Positions 20,562-29,374 of a DNA stretch of 64,000 nt are shown here, piece after piece; position 1 is the first letter of the stretch, and each line of letters begins with the position of its first letter. The position numbers and the translations under genes are program-made. The notes under the pieces are model-generated. The model saw only the letters and a list, made by a program, of their open reading frames with translations, did no database searches and was not told the origin of the DNA. This stretch comes from Saccharomyces uvarum (lineage: Eukaryota > Ascomycota > Saccharomycetes > Saccharomycetales > Saccharomycetaceae), in NCBI GenBank assembly GCA_947243795.1, contig OX365943.1:744001-808000 (forward strand), written 5' to 3'.

Positions 20562-21797
20562 ATGTCATTGGAGGCCATTTGTTTTGATAGGTCGAATCCT
20601 GAAAGGGTTTCAGTAAGGGTACTTGATCAGTTACTTTTGCCATACACTACTAAATACATTCCGATTTATACGATTGATGATGGCTACTCAGTTATCAAAA
20701 GCATGCAAGTAAGAGGTGCTCCAGCTATTGCGATTGTGGGCTCATTATCTGTTTTAACTGAAATACAACAAATAAAACATGATCCATTTTCCAATGTTAC
20801 AAAACTGTATAATCCAACAAATTGGGAATCTATAAAAAAAGTTCTAAATGAAAGGTTGGATTTTCTTTTGAGCAGCAGGCCAACTGCGGTTAATTTATCA
20901 AACTCTCTTACGGAAATTAAAACTATATTAAGATCTTCAAATGACCTCCAAATTTTTGATCGTAATTTATGCCATTATGTTTGTCAATTAATAGATGAGG
21001 ATTTAGCAAATAACATGAAAATGGGTGATAATGGTGCTAAATATCTGTTGAACGTATTAGAGAAGGATGGGTTCAAGGACAAATTTGCTGTTCTGACAAT
21101 TTGCAATACTGGTTCTTTGGCTACGTCTGGATATGGTACGGCTTTGGGTGTGATCCGTTCTTTATGGAAGGATTCCGTGGCTAAAACTCATAAAGCAAGT
21201 TTAGGATTGGATAATGAAAAGCATGCAAAAATGGACCATGTATTCCCATTGGAAACAAGGCCTTATAATCAGGGGTCGAGACTAACTGCATACGAACTGG
21301 TTCATGAAAAGATACCGTCCACATTAATTACAGATAGTTCTATTGCGTATAGAATTATAACTAGTTCAACTCCAATTAAGGCAGCGTTTGTTGGGGCTGA
21401 TAGAATTGTCCGTAATGGGGATACGGCCAATAAAATCGGTACCTTGCAACTTTCTGTGGTTTGTAAGCAATTTGGGATTAAGTTTTTTGTAGTTGCTCCA
21501 AAAACGACTATTGATAATGTAACCGAAACTGGTAGTGACATTATTGTGGAAGAACGTAAGCCTGAAGAATTTAAACTAGTATCTGGTACAGTCGTTGATC
21601 CTGAAGATGGCTCTTTGATTTTGAATGAATCAGGAGAGCCAATCTCAGGGAAAGTTGGTATTGCTCCTCCCGGCATTGACGTCTGGAATCCTGCCTTTGA
21701 TATTACTCCGCACGAGTTTATTGATGGAATCGTCACAGAAGAAGGTGTATTTACCAAAAACTCTGACGGTGAGTTTGATTTACAGCGCCTTTTTTAA
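20562..21797 (+). CDS. MRI1: 5'-methylthioribose-1-phosphate isomerase Mri1
   Basis: A 411-residue enzyme of the eIF2B-alpha-like isomerase family, the same length as S. cerevisiae Mri1. It converts 5-methylthioribose-1-phosphate to methylthioribulose-1-phosphate in the cytosolic methionine salvage pathway. Seen: substrate-phosphate motif VRGAPAIAIVG (residues 50-60), catalytic cysteine in ICNTGSLATSGYGTALG (C181), catalytic aspartate in VGADRIVRNGDTANKIGT (D280), and the NK pair at 290-291 that holds the substrate. The C-terminal helix-strand region (PGIDVWNPAFDITPHEFIDGIVTE) is also typical. All known active-site residues are present, so the enzyme should be active. Confidence 0.97.
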   Translation: MSLEAICFDRSNPERVSVRVLDQLLLPYTTKYIPIYTIDDGYSVIKSMQVRGAPAIAIVGSLSVLTEIQQIKHDPFSNVTKLYNPTNWESIKKVLNERLDFLLSSRPTAVNLSNSLTEIKTILRSSNDLQIFDRNLCHYVCQLIDEDLANNMKMGDNGAKYLLNVLEKDGFKDKFAVLTICNTGSLATSGYGTALGVIRSLWKDSVAKTHKASLGLDNEKHAKMDHVFPLETRPYNQGSRLTAYELVHEKIPSTLITDSSIAYRIITSSTPIKAAFVGADRIVRNGDTANKIGTLQLSVVCKQFGIKFFVVAPKTTIDNVTETGSDIIVEERKPEEFKLVSGTVVDPEDGSLILNESGEPISGKVGIAPPGIDVWNPAFDITPHEFIDGIVTEEGVFTKNSDGEFDLQRLF

Positions 21798-22049
21798 ATA
21801 ATTGTATAAATAAAAGCCTGCATTAAGTGCTTTTTGTTAGTCAAGATGAAAGACAAGATTTGTTACACTATTATTTTTTTGTTTAAAAGTCAAATGGACA
21901 TTCATAGCAAATTGGTTCAATAAGAAAGCACGTTGATTCATATGATAAGGGACCTGTCTAAAGAATGAATGGCTAGGAGCTAGAGCCGCCGATATTGCAC
22001 GAATTATTCTATGTCTGTCGTCACCATAAAATAGTAAAAAAAGAAAGAA

Positions 22050-22144
22050 CTCCTCATAGGGGGCTCGAACCCCTGACATTTCGGTATCCTTGCCTAAGCA
22101 AATTGCTTAAAAGCCGAACGCTCTACCAACTGAGCTAACAAGGA
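22050..22144 (-). tRNA. tRNA-Lys (anticodon UUU) with intron
   Basis: Reading the minus strand from 22144, the sequence folds as a full cloverleaf: acceptor TCCTTGT paired with ATGAGGA, box A TAGCTCAGTTGG, anticodon TTT in the loop CTTTTAA, box B GGGGTTCGAGCCCC, discriminator G. A 22-base intron (22085-22106) sits one base 3' of the anticodon, as in other yeast tK(UUU) genes. Mature length 73. A TTTTTTT-rich terminator tract follows at about 22030-22045 on the minus strand. Confidence 0.97.
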
Positions 22145-24278
22145 TGAGTTCTTCGGCGGATTATCCCAAAATAACTTAATTTATGAAAGCTGTTCTCAAT
22201 TATTACTGCTCACTAAACTGCTAATTACTAACGCTTCTCCAATCCTATTTCCACACTTTGTTATATATTTTTTGCCAACGGTGGTATGAAAAGAGGTTGA
22301 TAGAGTAATGGGGAGAGGTTTTGTTGATAATTAGTTACTTTAGTAAGTAGTAATTAAGAATAAGCAGTTCTTTCTTATTATTATATAAGAGAGGTATATG
22401 AAACACACGCTGATTCGTTATATGAAACCTAATGGTTCAGATATAATTTAGACATTATTAATGAATTATCAGATATAACTCATTTTTTTATACGCTAATT
22501 CCTGATCAATTAATAGATCTTTAATCTTATCTTCACTAATTACCAGATTTGGTTATTTGTATCATGATGAAACAATGTATATAAATAGTAGTAGTATATT
22601 ATTACTATTATTCTTGTTTCAGATTTTTATCCTATATGAATTAATGTGTGTCTGAATACAACCATTCCAACAGGTTTATACTTTGCGAATATGTAATAGG
22701 CCCTAGCGTCCCTCGGCCACGACCGGGATTGCGGCTCAATAGTTAAAAGAATTGTAGAAAACCCCTCGTTTAAAAACATAGCACCACGAAATTTGATCGA
22801 CGGAGCTGAAAGAAACTATACAATAACTTTAGAGTTCGAATAGCAGTGGGACTAACCACAGCACTCACACATGAAGAATGGCTGCTATTGCACACCAGGA
22901 ATGTCAAACGTACGCGAAGTTTGTTCAAAGGTCACGCTCTCTCATATGCAATTGCAAGCTTCCCCGAAAGCAGTGTTGTAATATAAAGTTTTTAGATTGT
23001 CCGACACGACTTAGTTTCCGAGAAATTTTATAATATAAGTAGCTTGTTTGTTTCTCCGATTGTTGGTGTTGAAATTTTTATCCACCCATACTACTTAAGA
23101 AATATCAAGAGGAACATACTGGCAGGGACCTTCACAAAAAAAAAACAAGGGTCTTTTTGGTAGCTACCCCTTATAACAGCGATACTAGAATAATTAGTAC
23201 CAATTATGTTGTTGTTTTTTGTTGTTGTTTTCGTCGTCGTCGTTGTGTATGTGCCTGTTCTGCTTGCGGCGCTGCTTAATTAAAACTTAATGCTCTTGAC
23301 AGTCTACTGAGTTGCATCAAGAGCACCTATAAACACGATTTGCTTCTGCGCATTTCAAATCATGTGGCAACAAGACACGCAAAGTTTAAATTAACTGTAA
23401 ATGTAAATAAGACCGGTAAACCTTAGAATAACCACTTCTTCTAAACCTGACCTGTGGAGTTAGCCGTCAAAAAAAGAAAAAATACCAACATGCGGGTAAC
23501 ATCTGCATCATTTTGTTTACATCTATGGCCCGTTTAGGAAAGATGGCGATTGAAGCTTTGGCCTAAAAGAGCAATTTATAAACAAAGTGTCCGAATCTAG
23601 AAAAAGTCAACAACGGTGTTCGCGATACAAATGGAACTTCTGTGCCTGTCCCTCGAGAGGTTAGCATACTCCTTACAGCTTTTGCATCTGTGTATAGTCT
23701 AAGCATAGAGTTTTAAAAATTTCTTTCTAGCGGAAAAATATAGCCTGTTTAGGGAAAAGAGAAATAGATCCTTTCCTCGGATTTTTAGAAAGGAAAAAAT
23801 ACTGAAATATAATAAAATAGTTTTGTTATAGTTGATTCTTTGCTAATTTGGCTAGAAATTTCAATAACCCACCTCTTTATCAGAGTCTCGCTTTCTGATA
23901 AAAACACTGTCACTCGTTTCAAGAAGCAACTAAGTACTTCCATTCCTGATACTTCTAAAAAGGAAAAAAATAGCAAAAGGATTCGGTAACATATTTTTTT
24001 TTTTTTGATCAAGCCAGTTTTTAATAAAATCTACTGCAAGCCGTTCAAGAAATAGATATAGAATACCCGTTGAAGTGTTTTATTGATTAATCATTCGATT
24101 CTTTTTCGTTTTTTCATTTTGCTCTTTTCAATTCTTCTGGCTAACGTAGCAGAAAATTCAAAGGCATTTTATAAAAGCTTTGATCCTTTCGTTTTTTTTT
24201 ATAACTTCTCTAGAGAACTGTTACTCCTTTCGAAGTAAGCTGTTTCTCATTGATTACTCCTATTCAGAATTTTTTTAG
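22145..24278. promoter_or_regulatory. CLB2 upstream region with candidate Mcm1 and forkhead sites
   Basis: A 2.1-kb stretch between tRNA-Lys and CLB2; the left part holds the solo LTR (22322-22672) and the rest no gene. Candidate mitotic control sites: TGTTTAC (forkhead) at 23514-23520, CC(CGTTTA)GG (Mcm1) at 23529-23538, and CC(TGTTTA)GG at 23744-23753. They lie 535-765 bp before the ATG. S. cerevisiae CLB2 is known to be driven by Mcm1 with Fkh2 and Ndd1 from a distant upstream element, so the arrangement fits, but these are motif matches only. A GTT/GTC-rich tract lies at about 23206-23256. Confidence 0.5.
22322..22672 (-). mobile_element. Solo LTR, 351 bp, Ty1/copia-like but not delta type
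   Basis: On the minus strand it begins TGTTGGAATGG and ends ATCAACA, so the ends are TG...CA. It is flanked on both sides by the same 5 bases (GGTTT at 22317-22321 and 22673-22677), a perfect target-site duplication. It lies 178 bp upstream of tRNA-Lys, as expected for a yeast Ty element. Its sequence is unrelated to delta, and does not resemble sigma from memory. Size and TGTTGGAA start suggest a tau-like (Ty4 or Tsu4) family, not confirmed. No internal element remains. A diverged relative lies near tRNA-Cys (28491-28828). Confidence 0.8.
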
Positions 24279-25748
24279 ATGTCCAACCAAATAGAAGATA
24301 CGGAAAACTCACAGAATACCAGCTCATCAAGATTTCTGAGGAATGTACAACGGTTGGCTTTAAACAATGTAACGAACACAACTTTTCAAAAGAGCAATGT
24401 CAATAACCCATCTCTGACGAATTTCAAATCCACGTTGAACTCTGCAAAGAAGGAGGGAAGCCGGATTCCACAATTTACTGTACCAAGGCCAACAGCCGCA
24501 TTGGAGGAGAAAATTATTCTGACAGATAACAAGATCAATCCACTCCCCATCAACAAATCTTCAGATGATAAAGAGAATCAAGATCCAGGAAATAAAAAAT
24601 TCGGTACCTTATCTTCCATAAAAGAGGTAAGCGCTGAATTGCCTGCTATGAAAAGTATACAAAAATTCACTTCCGTTGAGAAAGTGATCCAACATAATCC
24701 CTTAAAAAGCATAGGCTCTGGCACTGATACTGTTAATAAACCAGTTGAAAATGAAAAATTTCATCCAGCTAGAAATCAGCTCGAAATCAGAACCAAAGAA
24801 GCTGAAAATGATAGTGGCAAGAAAAGACCAATTTCTACGATTGTTGAACAAGAATTGCCCAAAAAGTTTAAAGTATGCGATGAAAATGGGAAAGAAGAAT
24901 ACGAGTGGGAAGATTTGGATGCAGAGGACGTTAACGACCCGTTCATGGTTAGCGAATACGTCAATGATATATTCGAATATCTTCACCAACTCGAAGTCAT
25001 CACTTTGCCCAAGAAGGAAGATCTTTACCAGCACAGAAATATCCATCAAAACCGGGATATTCTGGTCAACTGGTTAGTCAAAATTCATAACAAGTTCGGC
25101 TTGTTGCCAGAGACATTATATCTTGCCATTAACATCATGGACAGGTTTTTATGCAGAGAGCTGGTTCAATTGGATAAATTACAACTAGTAGGTACATCAT
25201 GTCTGTTCATCGCCTCGAAATACGAAGAAGTTTATTCTCCTAGTATAAAACATTTTGCCTCAGAGACAGATGGAGCTTGCACAGAAGACGAAATTAAGGA
25301 AGGCGAAAAATTTATTTTAAAGACGTTAAAGTTTAACTTGAATTATCCCAATCCAATGAATTTTCTAAGAAGAATTTCCAAAGCAGACGACTACGATATA
25401 CAGTCTCGAACGCTTGCCAAGTTCTTACTAGAGATATCATTAGTGGATTTTAGATTTATTGGAATATTACCTTCATTATGCGCGGCCGCTGCAATGTTTA
25501 TGTCAAGAAAAATGTTGGGCAAGGGCAAATGGGATGGCAATCTGATACACTATAGCGGCGGATATACCAAAGAGGAACTTGCCCCAGTGTGTCACATGAT
25601 AATGGACTACCTGGTTAGTCCCATAGTTCACGACGAATTCCATAGAAAATATCAATCAAGAAGGTTTATGAAAGCGTCTATAATTTCCGTTCAATGGGCT
25701 TTGAAGGTTAGGAAAAACGGCTATGATATAATGACTTTGCATGAATAA
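24279..25748 (+). CDS. CLB2: Mitotic B-type cyclin Clb2
   Basis: A 489-residue B-type cyclin (S. cerevisiae 491). Known role: activates Cdc28 for mitotic entry, bud isotropic growth and spindle function; degraded by APC-Cdc20 and APC-Cdh1. Seen: destruction box RLALNNVTN from R25, KEN box at 98-100 (DDKENQDP), bipartite basic NLS-like stretch KKRP...LPKKFKV near 180-200, and a double cyclin fold from about 225 to the end with the MRAIL-region equivalent NRDILVNWLVKIHNKF. The cyclin box looks nearly unchanged compared with S. cerevisiae from memory, whereas residues 65-180 are strongly diverged in sequence though the degrons are kept. It is convergent with CLB5. Confidence 0.97.
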   Translation: MSNQIEDTENSQNTSSSRFLRNVQRLALNNVTNTTFQKSNVNNPSLTNFKSTLNSAKKEGSRIPQFTVPRPTAALEEKIILTDNKINPLPINKSSDDKENQDPGNKKFGTLSSIKEVSAELPAMKSIQKFTSVEKVIQHNPLKSIGSGTDTVNKPVENEKFHPARNQLEIRTKEAENDSGKKRPISTIVEQELPKKFKVCDENGKEEYEWEDLDAEDVNDPFMVSEYVNDIFEYLHQLEVITLPKKEDLYQHRNIHQNRDILVNWLVKIHNKFGLLPETLYLAINIMDRFLCRELVQLDKLQLVGTSCLFIASKYEEVYSPSIKHFASETDGACTEDEIKEGEKFILKTLKFNLNYPNPMNFLRRISKADDYDIQSRTLAKFLLEISLVDFRFIGILPSLCAAAAMFMSRKMLGKGKWDGNLIHYSGGYTKEELAPVCHMIMDYLVSPIVHDEFHRKYQSRRFMKASIISVQWALKVRKNGYDIMTLHE

Positions 25749-26457
25749 GAGAAAAAAAAGGCAATAACAATGATCTTTTTTAAAAGGACAAAGCCCCATA
25801 CTAAGGATATAGATGCTGTTTATTATCATTTTCTCTTCAAATTTCCATTTATTCTTATAAATTTCAAATCGAACATTAGCACATTTAATTTTCCTCTTTC
25901 AGATGCCATTAAAAAACATTTGATGGCCAAAATTGACAATACAAAACCGTTTGTTTTACAACAATACCATACCTTTAATTTTTGATTTTTAATTTAATTT
26001 TAATTTTGTACCATACTTTTTTTTTTCAATTCAAAATGCAATTAATGAGGGGAAAGCAATGAATTGCCAGGAAAAGGATTTTTTGTTTTGGGATCAAGAC
26101 ATTTCAAGAGGTGTTATATCTCAATTTCGTTAAATGCAATTTCATTTTCATTTCGTTTTAAATTATTTCAATATAGTTACTTTAATTAATCCTACGATAA
26201 TAATAATAATAATAATAATAATTATAATAATAATAATAATATTAATAATTATAATAATAATAATAATATTAATAATATTAATAACAATAGTAATAATAAT
26301 AATAATATATGCTGGAAGTGGACGCGTTATTATAATAGACTATTGATATATATATGTATATATGTAGATGCAGAGATTTTTCTTTCGGTTGAGTAGAAAG
26401 AAAAAAAAAAGATAGAAAGCGCATGCAAATTCGAGAATACAATCGATACTATTGTGG
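25749..26457. other. CLB2-CLB5 convergent intergenic region
   Basis: A 709-bp, very AT-rich spacer between the two converging cyclin genes. It holds both 3' ends and a trinucleotide microsatellite (26196-26310). Short open frames in it (for example 25770-25985 and one of almost pure isoleucine through the repeat) are composition artefacts. No RNA gene seen. Confidence 0.6.
26196..26310. repeat. (AAT)n microsatellite, interrupted
   Basis: About 115 bp of AAT/ATT units with a few interruptions, between the stop codons of CLB2 and CLB5. Such tracts vary quickly in length, so this is a likely polymorphic marker. It may also favour DNA unwinding and 3'-end formation (inference). Confidence 0.9.
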
Positions 26458-27729
26458 CTATAAACTGAATAGACTTGGAAAATTATTGTCCACCTCAGCT
26501 TTGCACCAATTAGAGGTTTGGAAATAGACCGATCCATATCTTGGCTTCTTGTACTTTAAAGTAAGGGAATCCAAACGAATTTTAGAACTAGCGATGTCTG
26601 TGACTAGATCGGTACAGTACGATTGAAACGTTTTATCATGTAGAGGATCGATGCCGCCGCTGTAATGTTCCAGATTTTCGTTCCATAGTTCGTTTTTGTT
26701 TCTATTGGTTATTCTTCTTGCTATATACATAGCCATTGCGCTTATGACGGATGGGGGGAGATGAATGAATTGGTGGCAGCAGCAAGCATACTCTAAAATA
26801 AACTTACCAGTATTTCTATTAGCCAAAATGTAATCATCTGCCTTGGAGATCCTTCTCAAGAAATTGAGCGGGTTAGGCCAACCAATATTGAATCCTAATG
26901 ATGTTAGCATAAACATTTCCGCATTTTTTATGTCGTTTTTGGAGGCTGCCCCATCGGTGATGTAAGAGTACTCGGCTAATTTGGGCAAATTTACTTCTTC
27001 GAATTTTGCCGCTATGAAAAGCGAGGTTACCGCTAGTAGTTGTAGTTTGTTCATTGTAACTTTATTTTGGGCTAAAAATCTGTCCATTAGGTTGATGGAT
27101 AGAAACAATGTTTCAGGATAGCACTGAAATTTTTCATGCACTTCTACCAACCAATCCACTAATATGGCTCTCATGGAGGGTCTTAAATAATACTTGGAAG
27201 TTTTGTCGAGTACGTAATTATGAGATGGTAGCGTTTCTAATTCTCTCTTGTACAAAAACTCGAAGATCTCTGAAGAATATTCTGCCACCATTGCGGTATC
27301 GTTTTTTTCAACATAGTCTAAATCCTTCCAACCCAGTATTTCCTCCTTTCCTTCGATGCCAAATCTGCGTCTTTTGCTTGCAATGGAGATGACAGCATCG
27401 TCCTCTACTGTGTGATCATTGTATATCTGTCTTTTCTGGACGGCGGCAACAACAGGTTTACTGTTTTCTTCCCTTCGTACTTTGGTGGCCTTGTTGTTTG
27501 TAGCTATCCTCTTAGCTTGGCTTAAAGGATTGTTGTTTACTGGGACATCAGTCAAGGCCCTTCTTGGTTTATCATCTTGCACCTGCTCCTTACTGGAGCT
27601 CCCCAGTTTCGAAGCATGTTTTTTATCTTGAGAGGTTCGCACGTTTGTACTGCTCAATTGTGTTTCATTTTCATTATATATCAAAGAACCGCCTCTGGTG
27701 CCGTGCTCGTTGTCCTGGTTGGCCCCCAT
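26458..27729 (-). CDS. CLB5: S-phase B-type cyclin Clb5
   Basis: A 423-residue cyclin (S. cerevisiae about 435). Known role: with Cdc28, fires replication origins and promotes S phase; first Clb target of APC-Cdc20. Seen: destruction box RALTDVPVN at residues 57-65, basic stretches KVRREE and SKRRRF suited to nuclear import, and a cyclin core from about 160 with the hydrophobic docking patch MRAILVDWLVEVHEKF. The cyclin folds then run to the end (YGSVYFQTSNW near the C-terminus). The long glutamate run that I recall in the S. cerevisiae N-terminus is absent here, which accounts for most of the length difference. It is divergent from the tRNA-Cys side and convergent with CLB2; MCB elements lie upstream. 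Confidence 0.96.
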   Translation of the reverse strand: MGANQDNEHGTRGGSLIYNENETQLSSTNVRTSQDKKHASKLGSSSKEQVQDDKPRRALTDVPVNNNPLSQAKRIATNNKATKVRREENSKPVVAAVQKRQIYNDHTVEDDAVISIASKRRRFGIEGKEEILGWKDLDYVEKNDTAMVAEYSSEIFEFLYKRELETLPSHNYVLDKTSKYYLRPSMRAILVDWLVEVHEKFQCYPETLFLSINLMDRFLAQNKVTMNKLQLLAVTSLFIAAKFEEVNLPKLAEYSYITDGAASKNDIKNAEMFMLTSLGFNIGWPNPLNFLRRISKADDYILANRNTGKFILEYACCCHQFIHLPPSVISAMAMYIARRITNRNKNELWNENLEHYSGGIDPLHDKTFQSYCTDLVTDIASSKIRLDSLTLKYKKPRYGSVYFQTSNWCKAEVDNNFPSLFSL

Positions 27730-27770
27730 TGTTTGTTAAAAGTGTTCAGCGGCTTTAGTTATAATCTGAG

Positions 27771-28120
27771 ACGCGTAACTATTGTATACTGAGCTTCCTT
27801 TGCTATGTGTAAAAGAACTATTTGGGCCGTGAAAGGTTGATATAGTTACACCTTTCCAAAATGCAAAGACAAACTTAGACGAACAGACAGAAGAAAAATT
27901 ATCTCTGCTTAAGAAGCCTACGAATCGGTTACGTGTAGCTTTGAATAAACTTGCAAAAGCAAATGGAGCCTCTCTCACAGTGTAGCCGGTAACAAGTTGC
28001 CAGTCATACAAGAAAGTGCACTGCACAGAGATGCTGTGGCAGCGCTATCCCGATGTGGGCAAAGCGCGTAAAATCGCACGACGCGCTTGGCTGTTATGTT
28101 TTGTGCCAGCAAGAACGCGT
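27771..28120 (-). promoter_or_regulatory. CLB5 promoter with MCB (MBF) elements
   Basis: Two perfect MluI cell-cycle boxes (ACGCGT) lie at 27771-27776 and 28115-28120, with near-matches GCGCGT at 28064-28069 and ACGCGC at 28081-28086. CLB5 is a known Mbp1-Swi6 (MBF) target with a G1/S peak, so the cluster fits. The box at 27771 is only 42 bp from the ATG; the 28064-28120 group, 335-391 bp upstream, is the better candidate for the activating element. Confidence 0.7.
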
Positions 28121-28342
28121 CTTTGCCTTAGAGGTGCCGCGTTTCTTGCTGGGTCTTTTCGCTGAGGGCACGAGGCAAAAGGGTTTGCAGTAGGGCATGC
28201 GACGGTTGGGATTTACCGGTTATGTGTTTGTGTTTTGTCTATGAGCTAGCAACACGTTGTTCTCTTGAGAGATGTAAAAAAAAAACGTCTGTTGGAACAA
28301 CTCAACTGTAAGCGGAAGTGAAGTTGACAAAACAAAAAATAA

Positions 28343-28414
28343 AGCTCGCACTCAGGATCGAACTAAGGACCAACAGATTTGCAATCTGCTGCGCTACCAC
28401 TGCGCCATACGAGC
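28343..28414 (-). tRNA. tRNA-Cys (anticodon GCA)
   Basis: Minus strand from 28414: acceptor GCTCGTA paired with TGCGAGC, D-arm GGCGCAGTGGTAGCGC, anticodon loop TTGCAAA with GCA, T-arm box B AGTTCGATCC, discriminator T. Total 72 bases with no intron, as in yeast tC(GCA) genes. A T-run for Pol III termination (TTTTTTGTTTTG on the minus strand) follows at about 28328-28340. Confidence 0.97.
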
Positions 28415-28490
28415 TTTGTACTTATATGATGTGTTGTACTTTCCTTTGCTCTACGTTTTTTCATATTTCCTTCTCAGGCAATTGGCTTAT

Positions 28491-28828
28491 TCTTGATAAT
28501 TGGTGGTTTGGTAAGTAGTAATAACTGAGACTAACCAGCTATTTCTCAGAATATATAAAACACACGCTGACTGGTTATATGAAACCCAATAGTACAGAGA
28601 TAATTCAGAACAATAATAATGAATTACGAGGTATAACTCATCTCTTTAGATATCAATTATTCAATTAATAGATCTATATTCTTATCTTCACTAATTACCA
28701 GATTTGGTTATCCTTATTATTGTGAAAAAGATGATAAATAATGATATATCATCACTATTATGTCTGTTTCAGTTTCAACATAATTAATATTTTATTAAAG
28801 AATGTCAGAAATCACGTATTCCAACTCA
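28491..28828 (-). mobile_element. Diverged solo LTR, same family as 22322-22672
   Basis: It aligns with the 351-bp LTR near tRNA-Lys over its whole length, sharing stretches such as CACTAATTACCAGATTTGG and ACACACGCTGA. It starts 77 bp upstream of tRNA-Cys. The ends are eroded, no target duplication can be matched, and it has drifted well away from the tRNA-Lys copy, so it is an older insertion. The right boundary is approximate. Confidence 0.7.
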
Positions 28829-28965
28829 ATTAATCAATTCATAGATCTTTATCCCCATTATTGGGAATAAATCTATAAATAGTAATAATATATTGTTAGA
28901 AATATCTTTGTTTCAGATTAATGTCATATAAGAATGAATGTGTATACGAAGTTTATTTTACTTCC
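28828..28965 (-). mobile_element. LTR fragment of the same non-delta family
   Basis: Directly next to the 28491-28828 LTR lies a second, partial copy of the same LTR end (ATAGATCTTTAT..., TAAATAGTAATAATATATT..., TTTGTTTCAGATTAATG). It covers roughly the U3-side part only and looks internally shortened. A tandem or nested arrangement of two insertions is likely; boundaries are approximate. Confidence 0.55.
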
Positions 28966-29044
28966 AGAAGCTTCATGCAACAAAATATACTGCTTCCACA
29001 AGGATTCACTTGAGGAGTACATTCTCTTCGAACGCTAAGAGTAT

Positions 29045-29374
29045 TGACCATTAAAGTTGTATGATGATCTTTGGGATTCCATTGTTTCTTAATGTTATAA
29101 TATTGCGTATATATATTATACTAGAGATTCTCCTCATGGATTTAGGAATCCACAAAAAGGAATCTGCAATTTTGCATAATATTATAAATGATTCTGTTCC
29201 TCTTTTTATATGTTATCATTCATTGACCCTATTACAATATCAATCCTTGCGCTTCAGCTTCCATTAATTTCGATGACAGTTTGAACCTTAATTTACTGCT
29301 CTTGTAATTTATGTCATCTTTTAACACCGTATATAATAGTAATAGATGGACAATAGTTGAATCTTGTTCCAACA
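29045..29374 (-). mobile_element. Delta-type solo LTR (Ty1/Ty2 family), about 330 bp
   Basis: Minus strand starts TGTTGGAACAAG and follows the delta consensus (ATACGGTGTTA..., GGAAGCTGAAGCGCAAGG..., TGGAATCCCAA near the end where Ty1 gag begins). It sits about 630 bp upstream of tRNA-Cys, within the usual Ty1 window. It appears identical by eye to the LTR at 62025-62334 over about 310 bp, so it is recent. No internal element is present. Confidence 0.9.

Noticed and set aside
21983-21992. URS1-like sequence (AGCCGCCGA core) near tRNA-Lys
   Set aside because: It lies after the MRI1 stop codon and far from any promoter that would use Ume6; likely chance.
22145-24278. Replication origin (ACS) in the AT-rich CLB2 upstream region
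   Set aside because: Many near-matches to the 11-bp consensus occur in such AT-rich DNA; without a scoring matrix or origin data no single site can be supported.
25770-25985. 71-codon frame just after CLB2
   Set aside because: Rich in Phe, Ile and Lys, lies in the CLB2 3' region, no known relative.
26134-26346. Open frame of almost pure isoleucine
   Set aside because: It is the translation of the (AAT)n microsatellite and has no protein character.
29061-29267. 68-codon frame repeated at three places in the window (also 52738-52944 plus strand and 62132-62335 minus strand)
   Set aside because: It is antisense to the delta-type LTR; the repetition comes from the LTR, not from a conserved protein.
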